A DNA stretch of 64,000 nucleotides. Origin: Chryseobacterium vaccae (lineage in GTDB: Bacteria; Bacteroidota; Bacteroidia; Flavobacteriales; Weeksellaceae). Both the position numbers and the translations under genes were made by a program. The DNA lies in NCBI RefSeq assembly GCF_009602705.1, contig NZ_VSWH01000001.1, forward strand, positions 2,356,001-2,420,000, written 5' to 3'. This document shows positions 19,414 to 27,268 of this stretch, piece after piece. Every line of letters begins with the position of its first letter. Position 1 is the first letter of the stretch. The notes beneath the pieces are model-generated. The model was not told the origin of the DNA, ran no database searches, and worked only from the letters and a program-made list of their open reading frames with translations.

Positions 19414-20847
19414 TTATTGATTCAGTGACCACACTGAATAACTATTCGGAGGGCATTGGATTTTCACCCATTTATCGCCCTGTGTAGTCGGATACCAGCT
19501 TGAATGGCCGGTAAAGTCTTTGATCTGCTGGCTGCTCCAGTTGGTTTCCACCCATCTTTCCTGCCAGCTTGATGAACTGTTGATATAAACAACCAGCCCG
19601 GGATTTCCATTGTAACCGTTTCGCCTGGCAATGTATTCATCATTATCTGTGTACAGGATGGATGTGGTTCCGGTTGCTTTGTTATTGTGGATCCAGATCA
19701 GGTTATTGAGCCTTTCCTTATTCAGCCATTCTTCATAATCCCTGTAGAAAACAGTCGGATAGCCTTCATGAGTGAGAATATAGGCATAGGCAGGCATTTT
19801 GTTATAAATAATGTCTGTATCGTGATTGGCGACAAAGGTTACTGCTTTGTACGGGTTTCTTTTCCACATCATATCATCGTTCAGCACGTTTAAGTTGCCG
19901 TTGTCGAAGGCTTCATCCATTTTATAATAGGCCGCGAAATCAAACACGGAACTGTTGGCATTATTCGCCCACCATTCTAAGGTATTAACATTGGAATCCC
20001 AAAGCTCTCCTACCGAAAATCCGCCTACATTTGTATTCCAGCTATTGACCACCCAAGGTCCGAAGCCTTTCACATAATCAAACCTCCAACCATCAAATTT
20101 CATTACATTTTTATAATATTTCCCTACAGAATCGTCTCTTCCCCACAGCCAGTCCTGTACATAAGGATTGGCATGGCACAGATCCGGAAATCCCCCGAAA
20201 GCACCTTCATCATTATTTCCATATGAATTTTTGTAGAAATCGTTATAGCTTCTTTTAAATTTTCCGGAGGAAATTCCTGAAAAATCAGTCCAGGTATTGG
20301 TTCCGGTAAACGGATTGGCTTCAGACTGACCGCCGCTGTTGTGGTTGATTACGATATCTGCATATACCTGCATATTTTCAGCGTGAGCTTTTGTAATCAA
20401 TGCTTCCAGTTCTGTTCTTGATCCGAAACGGGTTTCTACACTTCCATTCTGACTGAAATTTCCAAAATCATAATAATCTGTAGGATCATAGCCCATAGAA
20501 TAGGCTCCATTCTGAGCTTTTGATGCAGGAGGAAGCCATACGGCACCGATACCGGCATTGGACCAGTCGGTAAGTTTATTTTTAACCGTATCCCACCAAG
20601 TACCTCCGGCAGGAACATCCCAATAGAATCCCTGCATCAGTACGCTGCCTCCCGGACCCGCTATAAATTTTCCTGCTGTGGAACTGCTGCCTGTGCTGAA
20701 AGGCCTTCCGTCGTGATTAGTTACATTAACTGTTTTATCGTGTACTTCTGCTTTACGCAGATCTTCACCAACAGGTTCATCAATGGTCTGACAGGAATTG
20801 ATCAACGTCAAAGCCAGTACAGAAAGGAAGAAATGTGTTTTTTTCAT
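19414..20847 (-). CDS. Secreted lipoprotein alpha-amylase, GH13
   Basis: 477 residues. Lipoprotein signal (ALTLINSC, Cys about 19), so probably exported to the envelope. GH13 (beta/alpha)8 barrel: MQGFYWDVPAGGTWWDTV at the start, VYADIVINH (region I), then the catalytic nucleophile Asp in GWRFDYVKG (region II), acid/base Glu in SVGELWDSN (region III) and the third acid Asp in VANHDTD (region IV). Family members hydrolyse alpha-1,4-glucans such as starch. A small C-terminal beta domain (SWQERWVETNW ... YSVWSLNQ) follows, as in domain C. No CBM is visible. It is a single-gene unit, without SusCD partners nearby. Confidence 0.93.
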   Translation of the reverse strand: MKKTHFFLSVLALTLINSCQTIDEPVGEDLRKAEVHDKTVNVTNHDGRPFSTGSSSTAGKFIAGPGGSVLMQGFYWDVPAGGTWWDTVKNKLTDWSNAGIGAVWLPPASKAQNGAYSMGYDPTDYYDFGNFSQNGSVETRFGSRTELEALITKAHAENMQVYADIVINHNSGGQSEANPFTGTNTWTDFSGISSGKFKRSYNDFYKNSYGNNDEGAFGGFPDLCHANPYVQDWLWGRDDSVGKYYKNVMKFDGWRFDYVKGFGPWVVNSWNTNVGGFSVGELWDSNVNTLEWWANNANSSVFDFAAYYKMDEAFDNGNLNVLNDDMMWKRNPYKAVTFVANHDTDIIYNKMPAYAYILTHEGYPTVFYRDYEEWLNKERLNNLIWIHNNKATGTTSILYTDNDEYIARRNGYNGNPGLVVYINSSSSWQERWVETNWSSQQIKDFTGHSSWYPTTQGDKWVKIQCPPNSYSVWSLNQ

Positions 20848-21011
20848 ACTTATATTTTGTTTAATAATCTGATAACTAAATTACAATTTTATTAAACAAA
20901 ATCTATGAAATGTGAAATATTTTCGAATTCATTCAAGAAAAGCGAGGCTACAATTTTCATTAAAAAATCATAAACTTTTAAGATTTTCAAAGCAATTTTT
21001 CTTTTAATCCA

Positions 21012-21019
21012 TATATTTG
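21012..21019 (+). promoter_or_regulatory. -7 promoter element close to the ATG
   Basis: TATATTTG, an exact match to TAnnTTTG, lies only 6 bp before the ATG of the DUF4290 gene at 21026. With usual spacing, transcription would start at or within a few bases of the start codon, giving a leaderless or near-leaderless mRNA. Confidence 0.5.
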
Positions 21020-21025
21020 CATACT

Positions 21026-21691
21026 ATGGAATACAATACCCAAAAAACCCAGCTTCATATGCCGGAATATGGCAGAATTATACAACAGCTGGTTGAACGC
21101 TGCAAAGAACTCCCTACCAAAGAGGAAAGGAGCGAAATGGCAATGGCCATCATTGATTTTATGGGTCAGAGAAACCCTCAACTCCGTGACGAAGAAAATT
21201 ATAAACATAAACTTTGGGATCATCTTTTTATTTTGGCAGAATATGATCTGGATGTAGAATCGCCTTATCCGTTTCCTACCAGGGAACAGCTTGCTGAAAA
21301 ACCTAAAAGAATGGAGTATCCTAAACTTCAGGGAGATTTCAAATTTTATGGAAAAAGTATCCTTCAACTGATTGATAAAGCCATTGAACTGGAAGCAGGT
21401 GATGAGAAAGAAGCCCTGATTGAAGTGATTGCCAACAATATGAAGAAGTCCTATAACGTCTATAATAAGGAACACGTAACGGACGATGTTATTTTCCGCC
21501 ACCTGAAAGAGCTGTCTGAAAACAGGCTGGACCTTACCGGAATAGAATCTCTTGAGAAAAGTAAGATCTATTATACCAATAACAACAGCAGGAACAACAA
21601 AAACAGCAATAGCAATAACAACAACAACAATAATAAAAACCAGACCAATAAAAGAAGGCATAACAATAACAATCATAAAAACAGAAAGTAA
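21026..21691 (+). CDS. DUF4290 domain protein
   Basis: 221 residues from the ATG at 21026; an upstream TTG at 21017 lies in the promoter motif and is less likely. Residues 1-165 are the DUF4290 domain, helical, with LHMPEYGRIIQQLVERCK and QRNPQLRDEENYKHKLWDHLFIL. The last ~40 residues are low-complexity, Asn-rich and then basic (ending NKRRHNNNNHKNRK), encoded by AAC/AAT runs around 21590-21680. Function unknown. The gene overlaps murA by one base (TAATG), an order kept in many Bacteroidetes as far as I recall, which suggests a link to envelope synthesis. Confidence 0.88.
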   Translation: MEYNTQKTQLHMPEYGRIIQQLVERCKELPTKEERSEMAMAIIDFMGQRNPQLRDEENYKHKLWDHLFILAEYDLDVESPYPFPTREQLAEKPKRMEYPKLQGDFKFYGKSILQLIDKAIELEAGDEKEALIEVIANNMKKSYNVYNKEHVTDDVIFRHLKELSENRLDLTGIESLEKSKIYYTNNNSRNNKNSNSNNNNNNNKNQTNKRRHNNNNHKNRK

Positions 21692-22998
21692 TGAGTGGGA
21701 CATTTCAGATACGAGGAGGAAAAAGACTGCAGGGAGAAATAACTCCACAAGGAGCCAAAAACGAAGCTCTACAGATTTTATGTGCGGTTCTGTTAACTGA
21801 TGAAGAAGTAAGAATCAAAAATATTCCGGACATTCATGATGTCAACAGGCTGATCGAAATTTTGGGAGATTTTGGAGTAAAAGTGACTAAAAATGGCCAC
21901 GGTGACTATACTTTCAAAGCAGATCAGGTTAATTTTGATTACATTAAATCTAATGAATTCAAAAAAGACGGAGCCAAACTGAGAGGGTCTATCATGCTGA
22001 TGGGGCCTATGCTTGCCCGTTATGGTGAAGCTTATATGCCAACCCCCGGAGGAGACAAAATCGGAAGAAGAAGACTGGATACCCATTTTCAGGGGCTGGT
22101 AGAACTGGGTGCTGAATTCAGCTATGATGAGGAAGAATATTTCTACTCATTAAAAGCTAAAGAATTAAGAGGAAAGTTCATCCTTCTGGAAGAGGCTTCT
22201 GTAACAGGAACTGCCAATATTGTAATGGCTGCAGCTCTTGCCAAAGGAAAAACAAGAATCTATAATGCCGCCTGTGAGCCCTATCTTCAGCAGTTGTGTA
22301 AAATGCTGAACAGAATGGGTGCTAATATTTCGGGAATCGGCTCTAACCTTCTTACTATTGAAGGTGTGGATTACCTGCGTGGAACGGAACACACGATGCT
22401 TCCGGATATGGTGGAGATCGGATCATGGATTGGCCTTGCTGCCATGACTAAATCTGAAATCACGATTAAAAATGTAAACTGGAACCAGCTCGGTGTTATT
22501 CCGAATACCTTCAGAAAATTGGGAATTCAGCTTGAACAAAGCAACGACGATATTTATATTCCGGCTCAGGAAAATTATAAAATTCAGAAATTTATTGACG
22601 GATCTATCCTTACTATTTCGGATGCTCCATGGCCGGGATTTACGCCTGACCTGCTGTCCATTATTCTGGTTGTTGCTACCCAGGCCAAAGGAAGTATTCT
22701 GGTGCACCAGAAAATGTTCGAATCAAGATTATTCTTTGTGGATAAACTGATTGATATGGGAGCACAAATTATTTTATGTGATCCGCACAGAGCTACTGTT
22801 ATCGGATTGAACCAGGAAACTCCGTTAAGAGGAACAACCATGGTTTCCCCGGATATCAGAGCAGGAAACGCCCTTCTTATCGCAGCTCTTTCTGCAGAAG
22901 GAAAATCTATCATCCACAATATTGAGCAAATCGACAGAGGTTACGAAAATATCGACGGAAGATTGAAAGCCATTGGTGCTGATATCGAAAGAATCTAA
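21691..22998 (+). CDS. murA: UDP-N-acetylglucosamine 1-carboxyvinyltransferase MurA
   Basis: 435 residues. First committed step of peptidoglycan synthesis: transfers enolpyruvate from PEP to UDP-GlcNAc in the cytoplasm. EPSP-synthase-like double fold with GAKNEALQIL at residue 21 (Lys23 and Asn24 are substrate residues in the family). The loop that holds catalytic Cys115 in E. coli (GGCxIG) reads PTPGGDKIGRRRLDTH here, with Asp at about 122. An Asp at this place keeps activity but prevents the covalent fosfomycin adduct in other bacteria. Translationally coupled to the DUF4290 gene and followed by a strong terminator. Confidence 0.97.
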   Translation: MSGTFQIRGGKRLQGEITPQGAKNEALQILCAVLLTDEEVRIKNIPDIHDVNRLIEILGDFGVKVTKNGHGDYTFKADQVNFDYIKSNEFKKDGAKLRGSIMLMGPMLARYGEAYMPTPGGDKIGRRRLDTHFQGLVELGAEFSYDEEEYFYSLKAKELRGKFILLEEASVTGTANIVMAAALAKGKTRIYNAACEPYLQQLCKMLNRMGANISGIGSNLLTIEGVDYLRGTEHTMLPDMVEIGSWIGLAAMTKSEITIKNVNWNQLGVIPNTFRKLGIQLEQSNDDIYIPAQENYKIQKFIDGSILTISDAPWPGFTPDLLSIILVVATQAKGSILVHQKMFESRLFFVDKLIDMGAQIILCDPHRATVIGLNQETPLRGTTMVSPDIRAGNALLIAALSAEGKSIIHNIEQIDRGYENIDGRLKAIGADIERI

Positions 22999-23016
22999 TT
23001 GCCTTTAAGTAAGCAT

Positions 23017-23053
23017 AAAAAAAGCGTTCAAAATTAATTTTTGAACGCTTTTT
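23017..23053. terminator. Bidirectional terminator
   Basis: AAAAAAAGCGTTCAAAA ... TTTTGAACGCTTTTT, perfect stem with A and T tracts on both sides, between the convergent murA and DUF2207 genes. Confidence 0.9.
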
Positions 23054-23072
23054 ATTTTATAGTAACCCCGGC

Positions 23073-24992
23073 TTACCAGCCGCCGCCACCTCCTCCGCCG
23101 CCACCGCCACCGGAGAATCCTCCGCCACCGGAACCGCTTCCTGAACTGGAAGGCTGGGTAGAGGTAGATTGTATAGACTGAGTAAGGCTTGAATTCAAAG
23201 TGCTGGCAAAAGCATAATGGTTCATCGTTCCGCCATAATACCAGTTATTGTGGTATTCTGTAGATGTATTTTTTAAAACGTCATCAAATTTTTCACCCCA
23301 GATCTCATCAACGCCTAATACCATTGCAAATGGAAGAAGGGTTTCAAAAACCTGTGGAGTCATCTGAGGAGGATTATGGAATTTCAGCTGTTCATTTTCC
23401 GCGGCACCCATATACATTTTGAACCCATCGATCAGCGATTTTTTTCTCAGCTTTTCTTCTGAAGGTCTTTTTATCAGATACTGATAGATCAGTAAAGCAA
23501 CAAATGTGAGGGTCAGGAACAGGTAGCATACATTGAAATTATTGCTTTCTACGGCATCATGCCCCTTATAAATCATAAATAAAGCTCCGAGGAATATATT
23601 AAACGGAATCGGTACCAGAAAGATCCAGTAAAGTCTTTTCGCTGTAAAAGCCGCAATAATGAATACGACTAAAAGAACAATATAAACAACTCCTCCAATC
23701 AGTAATTTTTCAATTTCAGGATAAATCATATAGCTCAGAACTAATCCAATACCATATACTATAGAACTTATAATCCATGGCAGAATTAACTTTGAAGTAT
23801 TATTTCCCTCTTTCAGAAAGTTATCATTCTGAAATTTAAGGGTTTCTTTAAAATTACGAACCGCTTTTTCAATTTTAGAATTGTATTTTCCATCGAATGT
23901 AACCGAATTTTTATACTCTGAAAAAAGACTGTTCATCAGGTTGATCTCCTCTTTCGGAAGCGTTTCATCCGGCTCTTTTAATTTATCTAAAGTAAATTTT
24001 TTCGTTTTGAACATCCCTAATATTCCGGAATCCTCTTCTTCCACAATCTTAATATATCCTTTTACTGCAAGGCTGACAATAGCCGCTGTAAGGTATTTAT
24101 TACTGAAACTTTCAGATTTGATATAGCCCATTGTAGCGGGAGACATATTTTCAGGAACGTTGAATTGCGGATACACGGTAGGTTTTTCAGGATCAATCCC
24201 ATACTTCCTCCAGGTGGTATAATAATAAAAGATCAATCCGATAAATACGATAAAACCACCAATCAGAATGCCGTATACTTCAAGGAAAGTAGGTGGCGGA
24301 GGCGGAATCATCACTCCTTTTTTAAATCCGACCGCTACGGTAAGTCCTTCATTGGCCTTCAAACCGGAAGCACTCCATTCTATTGAATTTTCCGAAAGAA
24401 CTTTAGCGGTACAGTTTTGGGAAGTACTGCCATAGGCTCCCGTATAACAGGAATTCTGAATAATTCCGGCCCCCTCGGGAAGCGTAACTTTAGCAGAGAT
24501 TGAATCTACGTCAAAATCCCAATAAGTCCCGTTTACATTCCAGTAAAGCTCGTCATAACGGTCAAAGAAGCCAATCTGGTTCTTTACTTTATATTTTATT
24601 TCATAATCATAGGTTCCGGGATCAAGAATGACATCCTTGTTTCCAAAATATATTTCCAGATAATCATTTGAAATTTTCTCATGGTAATTTTCATCTGCTC
24701 CATTCTTTTTGACAGAGACAATATCATATTGTACCTTATGCCTTCTGTTATTGAGATGTCTGGATAAAGGCAAAGAACGGAATATCCCTCTTTTGATTTT
24801 GTCTCCCAGACTATATGCTTTGATATGTTCTGTAACGGTAACTCCAGACTTTTTATCCACTTCAATATCCGAGTGGAATGAAATAATCTTCTCCGGTCCG
24901 GCAATGGCCATCTGATCTTCCCTACCCATTTCATTCTGGGCAAAAGCGATGAAAAAAAACGAAATAAAGAAAAGCTGTAACAACTTTTTCAT
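23073..24992 (-). CDS. DUF2207 domain membrane protein
   Basis: 639 residues. Signal peptide (MKKLLQLFFISFFFIAFAQ), an extracytoplasmic beta-rich DUF2207 domain (residues ~30-235; ITEHIKAYSLGDKIKRGIFRSLPL, GTYDYEIKYKVKNQIGFFDRYDELYWNVNG). One TM follows near residue 240-262 and a cytoplasmic winged part (YIKSESFSNKYLTAAIVSLAVKGYIKI). Several more TM segments lie at ~410-500. The last ~30 residues are almost pure Gly/Ser (FSGGGGGGGGGGGW), as is common in this family. Function unknown. It is 3 bp after lemA in one operon; LemA and DUF2207 proteins are often paired. Confidence 0.92.
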   Translation of the reverse strand: MKKLLQLFFISFFFIAFAQNEMGREDQMAIAGPEKIISFHSDIEVDKKSGVTVTEHIKAYSLGDKIKRGIFRSLPLSRHLNNRRHKVQYDIVSVKKNGADENYHEKISNDYLEIYFGNKDVILDPGTYDYEIKYKVKNQIGFFDRYDELYWNVNGTYWDFDVDSISAKVTLPEGAGIIQNSCYTGAYGSTSQNCTAKVLSENSIEWSASGLKANEGLTVAVGFKKGVMIPPPPPTFLEVYGILIGGFIVFIGLIFYYYTTWRKYGIDPEKPTVYPQFNVPENMSPATMGYIKSESFSNKYLTAAIVSLAVKGYIKIVEEEDSGILGMFKTKKFTLDKLKEPDETLPKEEINLMNSLFSEYKNSVTFDGKYNSKIEKAVRNFKETLKFQNDNFLKEGNNTSKLILPWIISSIVYGIGLVLSYMIYPEIEKLLIGGVVYIVLLVVFIIAAFTAKRLYWIFLVPIPFNIFLGALFMIYKGHDAVESNNFNVCYLFLTLTFVALLIYQYLIKRPSEEKLRKKSLIDGFKMYMGAAENEQLKFHNPPQMTPQVFETLLPFAMVLGVDEIWGEKFDDVLKNTSTEYHNNWYYGGTMNHYAFASTLNSSLTQSIQSTSTQPSSSGSGSGGGGFSGGGGGGGGGGGW

Positions 24993-24995
24993 TTC

Positions 24996-25559
24996 CTAGA
25001 ATTTTACAGTTGGAACTTCTCTATCGGCGATATTCTGCAGCTCAAAGAACGGATATTTTTCAAATTTGTATATATTCGCAACGATATTACTTGGAAAAGA
25101 TTCTACCAGCGTATTATTTTCACGAACGGTTCCGTTATAATATCTTCTTGATTTTTCAATATCATTTTCAATGGAAGTCAATTCACTCTGAAGCTGCTGG
25201 AAATTGGCATTGGCTTTCAGATCCGGATATTGTTCTGCAACAGCGAAAAGGTTCATCATCGCCTGATTCAGATTTTTCTCTGCGGCTTCTTTTGCCTGAA
25301 CAGAATCGGCTCCCACAGCCTGCGTTCTTGCCCTTGTAACACTATCAAGCGTTTCACGTTCATGGGTAGCGTATCCCTTTACAGTTTCTACAAGATTCGG
25401 AATAAGGTCGTGACGCTTTTTAAGCATAACATCAATACTGCTCCAGGCTTCCTGAACCAGATTTCTCAGTTTCACCAAACGGTTGTAAATAGAAACACCG
25501 TAAAGTAAAAATAATACGACTAATGCGGCAATAACAAAAATTGTGATCATAGATTTCAT
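24996..25559 (-). CDS. lemA: LemA family protein
   Basis: 187 residues. One N-terminal membrane segment (IFVIAALVVLFLLYGVSIYN), then the LemA coiled helical bundle. Hallmarks are NLVQEAWSSIDVMLKKRHDLIPNLVETVKGY, AEQYPDLKANANFQQLQSELTSIENDIEKSRRYYNGTVRENNT and FPSNIVANIYKFEKYPFFE. Topology by family: short outside N-terminus and a helical domain. Molecular role not established; commonly associated with DUF2207 and M48 proteins in the envelope. First gene of the lemA-DUF2207 operon. Confidence 0.95.
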   Translation of the reverse strand: MKSMITIFVIAALVVLFLLYGVSIYNRLVKLRNLVQEAWSSIDVMLKKRHDLIPNLVETVKGYATHERETLDSVTRARTQAVGADSVQAKEAAEKNLNQAMMNLFAVAEQYPDLKANANFQQLQSELTSIENDIEKSRRYYNGTVRENNTLVESFPSNIVANIYKFEKYPFFELQNIADREVPTVKF

Positions 25560-25630
25560 GTTTATAGAGTTTAAAAATACAGTTTTTTCCTATCATTAAG
25601 AAAAAACTAAAGGTACTTCTCCTTATCACA

Positions 25631-25662
25631 CAAAAAGCATCCGGCAGAAAACCACCGGATAC
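25631..25662 (-). terminator. Terminator of the NIL-domain gene
   Basis: On the minus strand ATCCGG-loop-CCGGAT followed by GCTTTTTGTG, 29 bp after the NIL-domain stop codon and before lemA. Confidence 0.6.
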
Positions 25663-25690
25663 TTATGTAATTAAAACTATATGAATCTCC

Positions 25691-26002
25691 CTAAGAATAC
25701 GTTCTGCAGAGATACTCTACCGTTGTACTCAAAAGTTTATTTTTATTCAGATAAGATTCCAACAACTGGTAATCTTCTGAACTCACATTAATATACAGCT
25801 GCACAGATCCGAAACTATATCCGTTTACATACTCTACGTTCGCAGACAAAACCCTGTGGCATATCCCAAATTGATGATAGATAACATTCATTAAATGTTC
25901 AAATTTCATTTTACCATTTAATTCTATTTCCAGGATCAATTCTTTTTTAGGCAGGTTGATTGTATTCTGTAAAACCTGCAGGTTAGCATTGGGTAGTCTC
26001 AT
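25691..26002 (-). CDS. Stand-alone NIL domain protein
   Basis: 103 residues from ATG at 26002 (a GTG one codon upstream is less likely). The sequence LILEIELNGKMKFEHLMNVIYHQFGICHRVLSANVEYVNGYSFGSVQLYI ending in TTVEYLCRTYS follows the pattern of the ferredoxin-like NIL domain. In methionine ABC ATPases (MetN) that domain sits at the C-terminus and binds methionine to feed back on transport. Here it is separate, without an ATPase next to it. A cytoplasmic methionine or ligand sensor acting on a transporter elsewhere is a reasonable guess. The gene is single and has a canonical promoter whose -33 element lies in the centre of a long palindrome. Confidence 0.7.
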   Translation of the reverse strand: MRLPNANLQVLQNTINLPKKELILEIELNGKMKFEHLMNVIYHQFGICHRVLSANVEYVNGYSFGSVQLYINVSSEDYQLLESYLNKNKLLSTTVEYLCRTYS

Positions 26003-26065
26003 CACTAAAGATTTTTGTGGATTAATATTATCAGATCATAGTGCTCTTTTGCGTTAAATCTGTGA

Positions 26066-26096
26066 CAAAAATATAAAAAAATATTAGTCTACCAAA
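26066..26096 (-). promoter_or_regulatory. Canonical promoter of the NIL-domain gene
   Basis: Minus strand: TTTG (26096-26093), exactly 19 bp, then TATTTTTG (26073-26066). This matches the Bacteroidetes sigma-A consensus TTTG-N19-TAnnTTTG. The expected start is near 26059, giving a UTR of about 57 nt. Confidence 0.7.
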
Positions 26097-26116
26097 TTAG
26101 TAGACTAATATTTTTT
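26076..26116. promoter_or_regulatory. 41-bp palindromic operator over the -33 element
   Basis: Perfect 17-bp arms (AAAAAATATTAGTCTAC and its complement) around a 7-bp centre CAAATTA. The centre supplies the -33 TTTG of the NIL-gene promoter, so a dimeric regulator bound here would block or remodel RNA polymerase. The core TAGTCTAC-N7-GTAGACTA is unlike the A/T-tailed terminators of this window, and no gene ends just upstream on either strand. The regulator is unknown. A sulfur/methionine regulator would fit the downstream gene, as a guess. Confidence 0.6.
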
Positions 26117-26220
26117 GAAAATTTTCCGATTTTATTTCTATAGTCAACAAAATCAAAGTTTTTATTCGTGTATTGATGGCAGATATAAATTACGTTATTT
26201 ACCTATTAGCTGCATAGGTT

Positions 26221-26272
26221 TTGGCTAAAGCCAATGGACATTTTTTATTATTTTGGCGGACTAAAGTCCGCC
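26221..26272. repeat. Twin REP-like palindromes
   Basis: TTGGCTAAAGCCAA (26221-26234) and GGCGGACTAAAGTCCGCC (26255-26272) are two short palindromes with the same CTAAAG-type centre, 20 bp apart. This looks like a REP/REPIN unit. The rest of the 502-bp space 26006-26507 holds the promoter/operator above and a degenerate repeat at 26338-26400; I see no gene. Confidence 0.5.
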
Positions 26273-26337
26273 TCTGTTGAATAAATTTGGCAAAATACAT
26301 TAAACGATTTTTTAGGAGAGATTTTTGTTGATGTTTT

Positions 26338-26400
26338 TTATGATCCTCGTAGATTTTGTGGATTGAGCAGATCTATTTTTATCTCAATAAAAATCGTAGA
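26338..26400. repeat. Degenerate CGTAGATTTTGTGGATT-type repeat
   Basis: Two related words, CGTAGATTTTGTGGATT and AATCGTAGATTTTTTT, around GAGCAGATCTATTTTTATCTCA. The make-up is like the other intergenic ACAGATTT/ATCTGTG repeats listed here. Confidence 0.4.
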
Positions 26401-26507
26401 TTTTTTTAACTTATGTGAACTTCTATACTCAAAGCATTTAAACTTATTGATCTTAAGTGTTAAAATACTTTTATGCCTTTTGTAGTGAAAATTAAGAGCT
26501 ATTGTTT

Positions 26508-27167
26508 TTATAATTCACCAATCCTAACCAGTTTTTCCGAAGCAGCCAGTCCGTTTGGATTACAGCCAGGTTCACCTTCCGGAACTTTCAGGTTTTTCTT
26601 CTGATAAAAATTTTCCCAGAATTCATTGGTTTTCCCTGTTTTCGGATCTTTAAACGTCATAGGCTCCAGTTTAAAAATATGATCATCCCTGAACGCCCGT
26701 TCAATATAATCAGAACAGTAGTAGGAATTTTCGTTCAGAATATAATCGAAATTATATGGCTTCCCCAACATAGCTTCTGCTTTTGTGAGGGCTGCGGGAA
26801 TGGTTTTCTTATATTCAGGTTTCAGGCGGTAAATAATTACCCTCTGTCCGTCATCGGATTGATCTTTCAGAAAATATTTCAGTTTCTGTTTCTGAGAACC
26901 TCCTTTAGGGGCGGCATGAAGAACATACCAATGTCCGTTTTCATTTTCAGCGATTCCGATATGATCAAAAGAGGCTTCTTTTTGCTTTTGGGTAACATTA
27001 TTGATGGCTCCGGAAAGTCCGGTTTCTTTGGCGGTGACAAAAAGTAAATCTCCGTTTTCAAGTTGTGTTTTCTTATAAGAACTACAGTTTATGAACAGCA
27101 AAATCAATAAGAACAGACTTCCTGTACTTACAATTATGTTCTTAAAAGATAATTTCAATCCCGGCAT
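26508..27167 (-). CDS. YiiX-like permuted papain-fold hydrolase (NlpC/P60 superfamily)
   Basis: 219 residues. N-terminal hydrophobic segment with lipobox-like LLFINCSS (residues ~18-30), so envelope-located. The motif order is the circularly permuted NlpC/P60 one of the YiiX/YebB family: LENGDLLFVTA first, then the His in SFDHIGIAE, then the Cys in NSYYCSDYIERAF (about residue 153). Such proteins are predicted thiol peptidases or amidases acting on envelope peptides or lipids; the substrate is unknown. Single gene, divergent from the two-component operon. Confidence 0.85.
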   Translation of the reverse strand: MPGLKLSFKNIIVSTGSLFLLILLFINCSSYKKTQLENGDLLFVTAKETGLSGAINNVTQKQKEASFDHIGIAENENGHWYVLHAAPKGGSQKQKLKYFLKDQSDDGQRVIIYRLKPEYKKTIPAALTKAEAMLGKPYNFDYILNENSYYCSDYIERAFRDDHIFKLEPMTFKDPKTGKTNEFWENFYQKKNLKVPEGEPGCNPNGLAASEKLVRIGEL

Positions 27168-27209
27168 CAGCTTATTATTTCTTCGCCAAAATTACAAAAT
27201 AGAATTCAT

Positions 27210-27217
27210 TACATTTG
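27210..27217 (+). promoter_or_regulatory. -7 element of the two-component operon
   Basis: TACATTTG matches TAnnTTTG, about 52 bp before the response regulator ATG at 27269. It supports the later start instead of the upstream in-frame ATG at 27227, which would lie almost at the transcription start. Confidence 0.45.
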
Positions 27218-27268
27218 TTGTAAATATTGATCTGCTCTTCAATTCAACCCAACATTCCCACGATTCTT

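Noticed and set aside
20987-21748. 253-residue frame on the minus strand opposite DUF4290
   Set aside because: It mirrors the DUF4290 and murA coding strand; its hydrophobic look comes from Asn/Lys codons read in reverse.
26076-26116. The long palindrome as a simple terminator of the YiiX-like gene
   Set aside because: It is about 400 bp past that stop codon and sits with exact spacing on a promoter of the gene that follows.
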